A DNA stretch of 64,000 nt from Microbacterium sp. BH-3-3-3 (GTDB taxonomy: Bacteria > Actinomycetota > Actinomycetes > Actinomycetales > Microbacteriaceae), in contig NZ_VEFS01000001.1 of the NCBI RefSeq assembly GCF_007679045.1, forward strand, positions 615,520-679,519, in the 5' to 3' direction. A program made the translations under genes and the position numbers. The notes under the pieces were generated by a model, which saw nothing but the letters and a program-made list of their open reading frames with translations, had not been told where the DNA came from and did no database searches. Of the stretch, positions 54,096 through 62,582 are shown piece after piece (position 1 is the stretch's first letter; each line of letters opens with the position of its first letter).

Positions 54096-57000
54096 ATGAG
54101 ACCCTGCCGCCGAACGCGCAGATGGACCAGCCTGACGACCATCGGAGCGCTCCTCGCGACCGCCGTGGTCGCCGGATCGACCTCGGTCGCCAGCGCGGCC
54201 GACACCGCGACCGTGACGATCGACACGACCGACGTGGTGCAGGAGAACTTCCTCGGAGTCGGGGTGAACGTCATCCCCTCCGCCCTCATGGAACGCTCGC
54301 GCGGCTTCGGATACACGGATGCCGACTGGGCGGTCGACGCCGAACGCATCGCGAGCATCCGCCCCAAGGTGGCCCGCGTGTGGTTCCAGATCGACTGGAT
54401 GGAGCCCGACAAGGGCGTCTACACCTGGGACAGCGACCGGATGAAGGCCTTCTACGCCTATTTGGACGCCTTCAAAGCCGCCGGCACCGACATCGAGCTC
54501 AACTTCGGGTGGAAGGTGGGATCGACCGTGCACGACTGGTTCCCCATCGCCGGCGTCGACCCGTGGACCAGCGCGCCCTCGGACACGGCCGCGTACGCGG
54601 CATCCGCCTCCGCCTTGATCGACCAGCTGAAGAACGTGCGCGGCTACGACAACGTCAAATACCTCACGTACTACAACGAGCCCAACGGAAGTTGGGACTT
54701 CGAAGCTCCGGGCGACCAGCAGGCGGCCTACGTGCAGATGGCGCAGGCCGTGCATCAGCGCCTGGTCGCTGACGGTCTGCGCGACGAGGTCGAGATCTGG
54801 GGGCCGGAGGAGACCAGCGCGCCCGCGTGGACGACGTACATGGCGCAGAACGGCGGCGACGCCTTCGACCAGTACAGCTTCCACACCTACGGCGACTCCT
54901 ACGGATCGGTGCCTGCGAGCATCAACGCCCGCAAGAGCGTGGCCGGTGGCAAGCCGGTCAACATGTCGGAGTTCGGCTGGTCGGACGACAACGCGAGTGG
55001 GTGGAATTCCGGCTACGCCAACTACGTGATCGCGGGTGCCAACCTGGGCCTGCATTCGATGCTCGTGTGGCAGCTCAACGGCACCTGGACCGTCGACCCC
55101 GACGGTGACACCAACGGCACCTACAACATGTGGGACGCCCTGCCCCTCGGACTCGAGCCCCGCAAGACGTTCCTCTCCGCGGGCCTGTTGAACCGCTACA
55201 TCCCGGCGCACAGCGACGTGCTGGCATCCACTTCCTCCTCGGGCGACGTGCGCTCTGCCGCGTTCCGCGACGCGGACGGCGAGTACACCGTGCTCGTGGA
55301 GTCGAAGGGCACGGCCCCGACCGACCTCACCGTCGACTTCGGCGGCACCGCGGTGAATGCCGATTTCCACCGGGTCGTCTACTCCGACGACCTCGCGCCC
55401 GACGAGAACGCGCTGCTGCCCGCCGTCTCGGCGACGCTGCCCGCCTCGACGGGCTTCAGCGACGAGCTCGCGCAGGGCTACTCCTTCGCGGTGTACACCA
55501 CCGCCGATCCCGCTCTGCAGGTACGCATGGGCGATGTCGACCCGACGGTCGCCTCGGGCTCGACGCTGGCGCTGACCGCCGATGTCGTCGACGGCCCCGC
55601 CGGAGTGACCTGGTCGGTCGAGGGGACCGGCAACGGATCCGTGTCGACCACAGGTGTCTACACCCCGCCCACCGTCGACTCCGAACGCAAGATCGCCGTG
55701 CGCGCGACGAGCACCGCCGACCCCACGTCGTCGGGGATCTCCGTGGTCACCGTCACCCCGCAGCTCACCGCGGGTCGGGTCGACCCCGTGCAGTTCGACC
55801 TCGACAGCGGCGTGTACGCGGGTTCCGACGTGCTCACCCTCTCGACGGCGACCGCGGGAGCGCAGATCCGCTACACCACCGACGGCTCGGCTCCCACGGC
55901 GAGCTCGACGCTGTACGAGCGGCCGGTGATCCTCGCCGAGAGCTCCACGAAGCTCTACCGGGCCGCCGCCTTCGCCTCGGACAAGCAGCCCTCGGGCATC
56001 ACCAGCCGTCTCTACAAGGTCGGCGGCGTCTCCGAAGGACCCGACGGTTACACCCTCTGCGCGAACGAGGGCGGAACGTGCTTCTTCTCCGGCCAGCAGA
56101 GCGTGGCGTTCGGCGGCGATGGACTGTTCACCTACCAGGCGAAGACCGGCCCGGTGGCGTGCGACACCGCCACCCTCGGCGACCCGAACCCCTCGGGCAC
56201 TCAGCGCTGCTACGTCAGCCCCGAGCTGCCGTCGTCGTACCCGTTGGTCACCCTGAACAACGCGGGGTTCGAGAAGCCGGCCGGCACACGTTCGCGCACC
56301 GGACCCTTCACGAACGGCTGGACCTTCGACAGCCGCTCGGGCATCCAGAACGGACAGGGGCCCCTCGGACCGCCCACTCCGCCCGAGGGGCAGCAGGTCG
56401 CCTATCTGAAGACGGATGCCGGCGTGCAGGGCACCATCTCGCAAGAGGTGGCGTTCCCCGCCGGTGACTACCAAGTGGTGTTCGCCCTGTCGGGGCGCTC
56501 GGGCTACCCCGCCCAGAGTTTCGACGTGCTCTACGACGACACGGTCGTCGGCTCCTTCTCGGTGGGCTCGACGAGCACGTACACGACACAGCGGTCGAAC
56601 GCCTTCACCTCCGATGGGGGGCGCCACACGATCACCTTCCGTGCCACCGCCCCGTCCGGGGACCGCACCGCCTTCCTCGACGCCGTCCGCATCGAGGCAC
56701 CGGTGGCTCCCGAGCCCGCCCAGTTGGCGAACACCGGATTCGAAACCCCCGCGACGACCGGCGTGAAGTCGGCGCCGTTCACCGAGGGGTGGTCGTTCGT
56801 CGGACGTTCCGGCATCCAGCACAACGGGAGCGCATTCGGCGCTCCGACCGCGCCCGAGGGTACGCAGACGGCCTTGCTGCAGTCCCGCAACGGCGAGCAC
56901 GGCTCGTTCGCCCAGACCCTCGACATGGAGGCCGGTGCGTACACGATCAGCTACCAGGCCTCGCGGCGACCGGGATACTCCACGGTGCAGACCATCCAGG

Positions 57001-57179
57001 TGCTGGTCGACGGGACGGTCGTGGACACCTTCGCCCCGCCGTCGAACGTCTTCACCGCGCATACCTCGGCGGCCTTCACGGTGGCCGCGGGAGACCGGCA
57101 GATCACGTTCCGAGGGTCGGCGGCGACGGGAGACGCGACGGCCTTCATCGACGCGGTGACACTGACACCCGCGCCCTGA
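54096..57179 (+). CDS. secreted clan GH-A glycoside hydrolase with CHB_HEX-like and duplicated binding modules
   Basis: A 1027-residue exported enzyme. A basic N-terminus and hydrophobic core (residues 1-34, ending ASA) form a signal peptide. Residues about 40-380 form a TIM barrel of clan GH-A: the acid/base Glu195 in YLTYYNEPNGSW and nucleophile Glu292 in VNMSEFGWSDDN. Residues about 480-560 form an immunoglobulin-like domain (WSVEGTGNGSVSTTGVYTPP). Residues about 570-650 resemble the chitobiase C-terminal domain (IRYTTDGSAPTASSTLYERPV). Two similar modules follow (about 720-865 and 870-1027), each with GFE-P, GW-F, SGI, PEG and AFIDAV/AFLDAV, probably carbohydrate-binding. The polysaccharide target is unknown. 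It lies upstream of a convergent beta-mannosidase operon. Confidence 0.85.
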   Translation: MRPCRRTRRWTSLTTIGALLATAVVAGSTSVASAADTATVTIDTTDVVQENFLGVGVNVIPSALMERSRGFGYTDADWAVDAERIASIRPKVARVWFQIDWMEPDKGVYTWDSDRMKAFYAYLDAFKAAGTDIELNFGWKVGSTVHDWFPIAGVDPWTSAPSDTAAYAASASALIDQLKNVRGYDNVKYLTYYNEPNGSWDFEAPGDQQAAYVQMAQAVHQRLVADGLRDEVEIWGPEETSAPAWTTYMAQNGGDAFDQYSFHTYGDSYGSVPASINARKSVAGGKPVNMSEFGWSDDNASGWNSGYANYVIAGANLGLHSMLVWQLNGTWTVDPDGDTNGTYNMWDALPLGLEPRKTFLSAGLLNRYIPAHSDVLASTSSSGDVRSAAFRDADGEYTVLVESKGTAPTDLTVDFGGTAVNADFHRVVYSDDLAPDENALLPAVSATLPASTGFSDELAQGYSFAVYTTADPALQVRMGDVDPTVASGSTLALTADVVDGPAGVTWSVEGTGNGSVSTTGVYTPPTVDSERKIAVRATSTADPTSSGISVVTVTPQLTAGRVDPVQFDLDSGVYAGSDVLTLSTATAGAQIRYTTDGSAPTASSTLYERPVILAESSTKLYRAAAFASDKQPSGITSRLYKVGGVSEGPDGYTLCANEGGTCFFSGQQSVAFGGDGLFTYQAKTGPVACDTATLGDPNPSGTQRCYVSPELPSSYPLVTLNNAGFEKPAGTRSRTGPFTNGWTFDSRSGIQNGQGPLGPPTPPEGQQVAYLKTDAGVQGTISQEVAFPAGDYQVVFALSGRSGYPAQSFDVLYDDTVVGSFSVGSTSTYTTQRSNAFTSDGGRHTITFRATAPSGDRTAFLDAVRIEAPVAPEPAQLANTGFETPATTGVKSAPFTEGWSFVGRSGIQHNGSAFGAPTAPEGTQTALLQSRNGEHGSFAQTLDMEAGAYTISYQASRRPGYSTVQTIQVLVDGTVVDTFAPPSNVFTAHTSAAFTVAAGDRQITFRGSAATGDATAFIDAVTLTPAP

Positions 57180-57192
57180 CGACGGACCGGCG

Positions 57193-57222
57193 AGCGGGCG
57201 GCGGCTTCGGCTGCCGCCCGCT
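57193..57222. terminator. terminator after the secreted hydrolase
   Basis: AGCGGGCGGCGGC, loop TTCG, GCTGCCGCCCGCT: a 13-bp stem with one G-T wobble, 13 nt beyond the stop. It lies between convergent genes. Confidence 0.82.
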
Positions 57223-57282
57223 TCGTCGCGTCGACGACGCGGTCGACGAACGACCGCCCGCCTGGCGGACGAACGCCGTTGC

Positions 57283-57984
57283 TCAGATCGAGCGCGTCGG
57301 CAGCGGTTGCTCGGGCACCCCGGCGTCGACCCGATGCACACGACCCCCGGGCCGTTCGGTGACGAAGTCGACCGCGCGGTCGCCTTCGTAGAGCACCGCT
57401 GTGCCCTCGTCGAGGCCGTACCCGCCGGGGAGGCGGCCCGCGTCGACGGCCCGCTGCAGGGCGGGACGCCGCTCGGGCTGGGAGTCGTAGTGCACGCCGA
57501 GCGACCCGGGGATGAACGACAGCCCATCCTCGATCGTGCGCACCTCGCCGAAGCCCGAGGTGGGTCCGCCTTCGTGCCAGCACAGGGCTCCCGCCGATGT
57601 GCCCGCGAGCAGCGTCCCCGCCCGCCAGGCCTGCCGCATGACCTCGTCGAGACCGTGCGTGCGCCAGACGGCGAGCAGGTTCACGACGCTCCCCCCGCCG
57701 GCCCACACCAGGTCGGCGGATGCGACGACCTCGGCCAGGTCGACCGCGGTTCGGCCGAAGAGGCGCAGATGCACGGCATCCACTCCCGCGGCCATCGCGG
57801 CGGCGAGCTCGCGTCCTTCGTCGGTGCGCTGATCGCCGCCGGCGGTGTCGACGAAGACGACGCGCGGGCGGCCCTGCACGCCGGTCAGGTCCAGAGCGAA
57901 CCGCAACAGCGGCCCGAACTCCACATCGCCCCACGAGGAGTCAGCCCACCCGCCGCAGGTCGCCAGGATCCGCGGCGCGCTCAC
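57283..57984 (-). CDS. peptidase E-like protein, family S51
   Basis: A 233-residue class I glutamine-amidotransferase-like hydrolase. The nucleophile motif is LLAGTSAGALCW (Ser near residue 125) with AGGGSVVNLLAVW upstream and HYDSQPERRPAL later, all typical of S51 peptidases, which include dipeptidase E (Asp-X dipeptides) and cyanophycinase. GTG 57984 overlaps the stop of the GH2 gene (GTGA, 57981-57984). As the last gene of a sugar-utilisation operon its role is unclear; it might hydrolyse an isoaspartyl or other small peptide. Its 3' end faces a terminator. Confidence 0.85.
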   Translation of the reverse strand: MSAPRILATCGGWADSSWGDVEFGPLLRFALDLTGVQGRPRVVFVDTAGGDQRTDEGRELAAAMAAGVDAVHLRLFGRTAVDLAEVVASADLVWAGGGSVVNLLAVWRTHGLDEVMRQAWRAGTLLAGTSAGALCWHEGGPTSGFGEVRTIEDGLSFIPGSLGVHYDSQPERRPALQRAVDAGRLPGGYGLDEGTAVLYEGDRAVDFVTERPGGRVHRVDAGVPEQPLPTRSI

Positions 57985-60725
57985 GCCCGGACCTCCACGG
58001 CGTCGGCGTTCCATGCGCGCACGCGCGGGTCGGCCCAGGTCGCACCGGCGAGCGCGAACGCGATCTCGCGCTCTTCACCGGGCTCGAGCCCGAACGCGTT
58101 GTCGTCGAGCCAGGCGCCGGCCGCGGTGGGGAACCCGTCGATGATGACGAGGGGCGCGGGCACCTCGCCGCTGTTGCGGACGCGGAGCGTTCCCTCACCC
58201 CATCGGGCCTCCAGCCGGGTGCGGGGCTGTTCCTGGAGCGGCGCGGGGCCGATCGCGTACGGCGCGAGCAGCTCGGGAATCGGGCGATCGGTCAGGTCGT
58301 CGAGCGGTTGCGCTTCGAGGGCGGCCACGGCGGCGCTCTTCGGCTGGGCGTTCAGGGCGTACCAGGCGGAGGACACGTGGGCACCCGCGGCATCCGTCAT
58401 CCGTACCGAGAGCACGAGAGGCTGCGCGTGGATCTCGGGCACGACGGCGTCGAGATCGAAGACGTGCACCGGCAGGTCGGGCGGAAGGTCGACGGATGCC
58501 GCCTGCTCGGCCAGGAGCCCGAAGCGGGCGTCGTACAGGCGGGCGGTCACCACCGCGCCCGTCAGTGCTGCGGGGGTGTCGTTGACCGCGTGAACCGAAG
58601 CGGAGAAGGACTCGCCCGCAGCCAGGACGGTCCGGTCGTAGACGGCAAAGGCCGTGCGGGCGGCACCGAACTGGCGCGCGCGGTACCACGACAGCTTGGC
58701 CCGCCCGTAGTAGTCGACGATCGCCCAGGAGGCGCCGGGGAACACCTCGCCCACTTTGTAGAACCAGTAGGCCGCGGTACGCGTGCCCGCGTGGGCGCGC
58801 AGGCGCTCCGACGCGAAGCGCAGGGCGTCACCCTGGGCGAGTTGCGAGTACTCGATGAAGGTCGCCCAGTCGGTGAGGGGACCGTAGTGGGCGTAGCGGG
58901 CCTGCTTGAAGAGATCGAACAGCGCGAACTGCGCCTGGTGCTGCACGATCGCGCCGTGCGCCGGAGGCGGCCATTCGTCGAGCAGGGCCGGATCGAGGAA
59001 GCGGTGCATGCTGTCGAGGTCGCATTGGCTCGACAGTCCGTACTCGCCGAACACGGCGGGCACGTGGTCGGCGTACGACTCGATGGGCTGACCCTCGTGG
59101 TAGACGCCGTAGAAGTGCTCGCTCCCACCCCACGGGTCGGTCCGGTGGAACGGGCGGGTCGGGTCGAGCTGCGCCACCCGGGTGCCGATGACGGTGAGCA
59201 GGTCGTCGCCCGTGAGGGTGTCGGGGTTCTCGTTGCCCCCGCCCCACATGATCAGCGACGGGTGGTTGCGCAGCCGTCGCACGATGCGGGAGGCCTGCTC
59301 GTCCACGGTCGCGAGAGTCTGCCCGGTGGCATCCAGCCCGAACGACAGCGGGAACTCCTGCAGGACGACGATGCCGCGGCGGTCGCACTCGTCGTAGAAG
59401 TCGTCGCTCTCGACGGTGCCCCCGCCCCACGCACGGAGCATCTGCAGGTTCGCCCGCACGCACAGATCGAGGATGTGGCGGTCGATCTCGAAGCCTCGAC
59501 GGGCCATCGGATCGGTGAAGCACCAGTTGGCGCCCTTGAGGAAGAGCGGTCGCCCGTTGACCACGACCTGCCAGTCGTAGACGTCGTCACCCGAGACCCC
59601 CGGCAGAGGGGCCATCTCGAGCGTGCGGATGCCGACCAGGGTTTCGCGACCGGAGCCCTCGACCCACGCCTCGACGCGGTGGAGCGGCTGGTCGCCGTAG
59701 CCGAAGGGCCACCACAGCTGCGCCTGAGGAACGTCGACCTCGAGAGACTGCCGGGTGGTCGCCTCACCTGTGTGCGGCTCCGTGCACACGTCGACGACGA
59801 CGGTGCCCTCGGGATCGGTGATGCGTACGCGCGTCGCCGTGGATCCGGGGCCCACGTGCGAGACGACGTCCCACTGCACGCGCAGGCGCGCGGTGGTGCC
59901 CTCGAGAGCGATCGTCGAGACGAAGAGGTCGACGAGCTCGCGGTCGGGGACGAGCTCGAGGCTCACCCCCCGCCAGATACCCATCGAGATGAGGTGACCG
60001 TAGTGCCACCCCCACCCCGGCGACGGCTTCAGCGTGCCGTGCCAGTCGCGCGGGGGTGCGTCGATGCGCACGACGATCTCGTCGGTGCCGTCACCGCGCA
60101 GCAGTCCCGTCACGTCGATGTCGGGGCCGCCGTACATGCCGGCGTGGCGCGAGACCGGTGCGCCGTTGAGCCAGAACGACGCCGTGTCGTCGACGCCGTC
60201 GAACGAGAGGCGGACGCGCCGCCCGAGCCACGACGCAGGTACGTCGAAGCGGCGGGCGTACCACCACTGCTGTTCCTCGACCCGCGTGCGGCGGAAGTTC
60301 CACGGCCACTCGCGGGGCACGCCGTGCTCGGTGAGCTCGACGTACGTGTGATCGTGCAGGAGCGGGTCGGGGATCTCCCCCGCCTCGGTGAGCGCCGCCT
60401 GCACCGTGCCCGGGACCCGGGCGCGGATCCATTCGGAGCGGTCCGTGTCGGGGCGATGCCAGCCCACGGGAGTCGCTCCGCTGCGGTCCCCGAACCATCG
60501 CTCGATCGCGAACTCCCGGCCGGCGGCGGCACCTGCGAGCAGCCACTCCCCGTCGAGCGAGACCACCTCGCGCGGCGGTCGAGCCCCGCGCGGCGTCGGG
60601 GAGTCGGCATCCGGACGCATCACCGCCGGATGCACGGGCAGCGACGCGTGCTCGTGCACCCACCGGTCGCCGTACAGCGGCGAGGCGAGCGCTCGCCCGC
60701 GCTCGCGCTCGTCGAGCGAACTCAT
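57981..60725 (-). CDS. GH2 family glycosidase, beta-mannosidase-like
   Basis: A 914-residue protein without a signal peptide, so probably cytosolic. The layout is that of beta-mannosidases: an N-terminal sugar-binding jelly roll (residues about 50-220, DGEWLLAG, VPGTVQAALTEAGEIPDP, WWYARRFDVP, SFDGVDDTASFWLNGAPVSRHAGMY), immunoglobulin-like domains, and a TIM barrel (about 390-700). The acid/base is Glu499 in MWGGGNEN, and the nucleophile is Glu561 in VFGEYGLS. Also visible are LKGANWCFTDPMARR and LRAWGGGTVESDDFYDECDRRGIVVLQEFP. It should remove mannosyl units from oligosaccharides imported by the two adjacent permeases. ATG 60725 lies 4 nt after the permease stop. Confidence 0.9.
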   Translation of the reverse strand: MSSLDERERGRALASPLYGDRWVHEHASLPVHPAVMRPDADSPTPRGARPPREVVSLDGEWLLAGAAAGREFAIERWFGDRSGATPVGWHRPDTDRSEWIRARVPGTVQAALTEAGEIPDPLLHDHTYVELTEHGVPREWPWNFRRTRVEEQQWWYARRFDVPASWLGRRVRLSFDGVDDTASFWLNGAPVSRHAGMYGGPDIDVTGLLRGDGTDEIVVRIDAPPRDWHGTLKPSPGWGWHYGHLISMGIWRGVSLELVPDRELVDLFVSTIALEGTTARLRVQWDVVSHVGPGSTATRVRITDPEGTVVVDVCTEPHTGEATTRQSLEVDVPQAQLWWPFGYGDQPLHRVEAWVEGSGRETLVGIRTLEMAPLPGVSGDDVYDWQVVVNGRPLFLKGANWCFTDPMARRGFEIDRHILDLCVRANLQMLRAWGGGTVESDDFYDECDRRGIVVLQEFPLSFGLDATGQTLATVDEQASRIVRRLRNHPSLIMWGGGNENPDTLTGDDLLTVIGTRVAQLDPTRPFHRTDPWGGSEHFYGVYHEGQPIESYADHVPAVFGEYGLSSQCDLDSMHRFLDPALLDEWPPPAHGAIVQHQAQFALFDLFKQARYAHYGPLTDWATFIEYSQLAQGDALRFASERLRAHAGTRTAAYWFYKVGEVFPGASWAIVDYYGRAKLSWYRARQFGAARTAFAVYDRTVLAAGESFSASVHAVNDTPAALTGAVVTARLYDARFGLLAEQAASVDLPPDLPVHVFDLDAVVPEIHAQPLVLSVRMTDAAGAHVSSAWYALNAQPKSAAVAALEAQPLDDLTDRPIPELLAPYAIGPAPLQEQPRTRLEARWGEGTLRVRNSGEVPAPLVIIDGFPTAAGAWLDDNAFGLEPGEEREIAFALAGATWADPRVRAWNADAVEVRA

Positions 60726-60729
60726 GCGG

Positions 60730-61596
60730 TCACTTCACCGCCCCGGCATACAGGCCGCTGACGAAGAAGCGCTGCGCGAAGACGAACAGCAGCAGGATCG
60801 GCAGGCTCATGATGAGCACGGCCGCCATGATGTTGCCCCAATCGGCGAGGTACTGGGCCTTGAAGTACAGCACGCCGGTGGTCAGCGTCCGCTTCGACGG
60901 GTCGGTGAGCAGCAGCTGCGGCACGAGGTAGTCGTTCCAGATGCCCACCCCCTGCAGCACCCAGAACGTCGCGATCGCGGGGCGCGCGAGCGGCAAAAAG
61001 ATGCGGCGGAACAGGGTGAAGTAGCCCGCGCCGTCGATGACGGCGGCTTCGACGATCTCCTTGGGAACCTGGCGCATGAACGCCGCCATGAGGAACACCC
61101 CGAACGGGAGGGCTCCCGCGATGTAGATGAGGATGACGCCCGCGTAGTTGTTGATGAGACCGAGGTCGCGCACGACCCGGAACTGCGGCACCAGCGCGAG
61201 CTGCATCGGCAGGAAGATGCCGGCGGCCAGCAGCAGGTAGACGCCGGAGCCGATGCGTGTGGCCTGCCGCACGATCGCGTACGACGCCAGGGCGGCGACG
61301 AAGGTCGCGACGGTCATGCTGACCACCGTCAGCAGCACCGAGTTGAAGAACAGGTTCGCGAAGCCTGCGTCCTGCCACGAGGTGACGAAGTTGTCGAAGG
61401 TGGGCGCCTGCGGCAGCCCGGTCGGGTTGGTCAGCACCTCGAGGTTCGGCTTGAACGCAGTGATGACGATGATGACGATCGGATAGATCATCGCGATGCT
61501 GAGCACGATCAGCAGCAGGTTGATCGGCAGGCGACGGGCCAGGCGCATCGCGGAACGCGTCGTGATGCGCGGGCTGGCGCTGGTGCTGGTGGTCAT
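60730..61596 (-). CDS. carbohydrate ABC transporter permease, MalG type
   Basis: A 288-residue permease with six hydrophobic segments starting INLLLIVLSIAMIYPIVIIVITAF. The coupling motif is QVPKEIVEAAVIDGAGYFTLFRRIFLPLARPAI and the C-terminus is FVFAQRFFVSGLYAGAVK. It is partner of the MalF-type permease immediately upstream (4-bp overlap at 61593-61596) and precedes the GH2 gene by 4 nt. The solute-binding protein and ATPase are not in the window; the former may lie beyond the right edge. Confidence 0.95.
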   Translation of the reverse strand: MTTSTSASPRITTRSAMRLARRLPINLLLIVLSIAMIYPIVIIVITAFKPNLEVLTNPTGLPQAPTFDNFVTSWQDAGFANLFFNSVLLTVVSMTVATFVAALASYAIVRQATRIGSGVYLLLAAGIFLPMQLALVPQFRVVRDLGLINNYAGVILIYIAGALPFGVFLMAAFMRQVPKEIVEAAVIDGAGYFTLFRRIFLPLARPAIATFWVLQGVGIWNDYLVPQLLLTDPSKRTLTTGVLYFKAQYLADWGNIMAAVLIMSLPILLLFVFAQRFFVSGLYAGAVK

Positions 61597-62582
61597 CGGT
61601 TTCCCTCCTCGGCGGCGACGCGGTTGTTCAGCTTGTTCTGCACGGCCGCGATCGCGATGAGCACGATCAGCACGAGCACGGCCATCGCCGAGGCGTAACC
61701 GAAGTTGTTGTTGACCAAGCCCTCTTGGAACACCTGCGTCATGAAGAGCTGGGTCGAATTGCCCGGTCCCCCTCGAGTCATCAGATAGACGGTGTCGAAG
61801 GCCCTCAGCGCGCCGTTGATCGACAGCACCAGCACCAGGCCGATCGAAGGGATCATCAGCGGGATCGTGATGAAGCGCATCGCCTTCCAGCCGCGAGCTC
61901 CGTCGACCTTGGCCGCCTCGAGGATCTCGCCGGGGATCGTGGAGAGCCCCGCGAGGAAGATCACGACGTTGAACCCGAGGCCGCTCCACAGGTCGACGAG
62001 GATGACGCTGTACAGGGCCAGGTCGTAGTTGCCGAGCCAGTCCTGAGCGAGACCGCCGAGCCCGACGCTGCGCAGCAGCGTGTTGAACGTGCCCGAGGTC
62101 GGGTCGTACATGAAGCTCCACGTGAACACGATCGCGACGGGCGAAATGACCATCGGAGCGAAGAAGATCGCGCGGTAGATGTTGCCGAGCCGCAGCTGGC
62201 GATGAAGCAGCACGGCGATGAGGAACGCCAGGATGGTCTGCACGACGATCTTGAAGAAGCCGTAGATCGCGGTGTTGCCGATCGCCTCCATCAGCACCGG
62301 GTCGCCCGAGAAGATGCGCACGAAGTTCGCGACTCCCACGAAATCCCACGCGCGGTTGAAGCCGCGCGCATCGGTGAAGCTCGCGACGATCACCTGGCCC
62401 ATCGGGTAGACGGTGAAGACGACGTAGAGCACGAGGGCGGGTGCGACGGCGATCCAGAATTTGCCCGCCGAACTGCGGCCCGTCCATAGCCGCGACTTCA
62501 GCGAGCGCGTGGTCACCGCCTGTGTGGCGGTGGGGTCGTCCAGGGCGAGGACCCGCGGGTCCTCGACGCGTGTGCTGCTCAT
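61593..62582 (-). CDS. sugar ABC transporter permease, MalF type
   Basis: A 329-residue permease: a polar cytosolic N-terminus (about 40 residues) followed by six hydrophobic segments from FWIAVAPALVLYVVFTVYP. The coupling motif is TIPGEILEAAKVDGARGWKAMRFITIPLMIPS. A characteristic MalF/UgpA motif, FDTVYLMTRGGPGNST, occurs near residue 255. It overlaps the upstream glycosidase gene (62579-62582) and the downstream permease by 4 bp each, so the operon is tightly coupled. Confidence 0.95.
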   Translation of the reverse strand: MSSTRVEDPRVLALDDPTATQAVTTRSLKSRLWTGRSSAGKFWIAVAPALVLYVVFTVYPMGQVIVASFTDARGFNRAWDFVGVANFVRIFSGDPVLMEAIGNTAIYGFFKIVVQTILAFLIAVLLHRQLRLGNIYRAIFFAPMVISPVAIVFTWSFMYDPTSGTFNTLLRSVGLGGLAQDWLGNYDLALYSVILVDLWSGLGFNVVIFLAGLSTIPGEILEAAKVDGARGWKAMRFITIPLMIPSIGLVLVLSINGALRAFDTVYLMTRGGPGNSTQLFMTQVFQEGLVNNNFGYASAMAVLVLIVLIAIAAVQNKLNNRVAAEEGNR

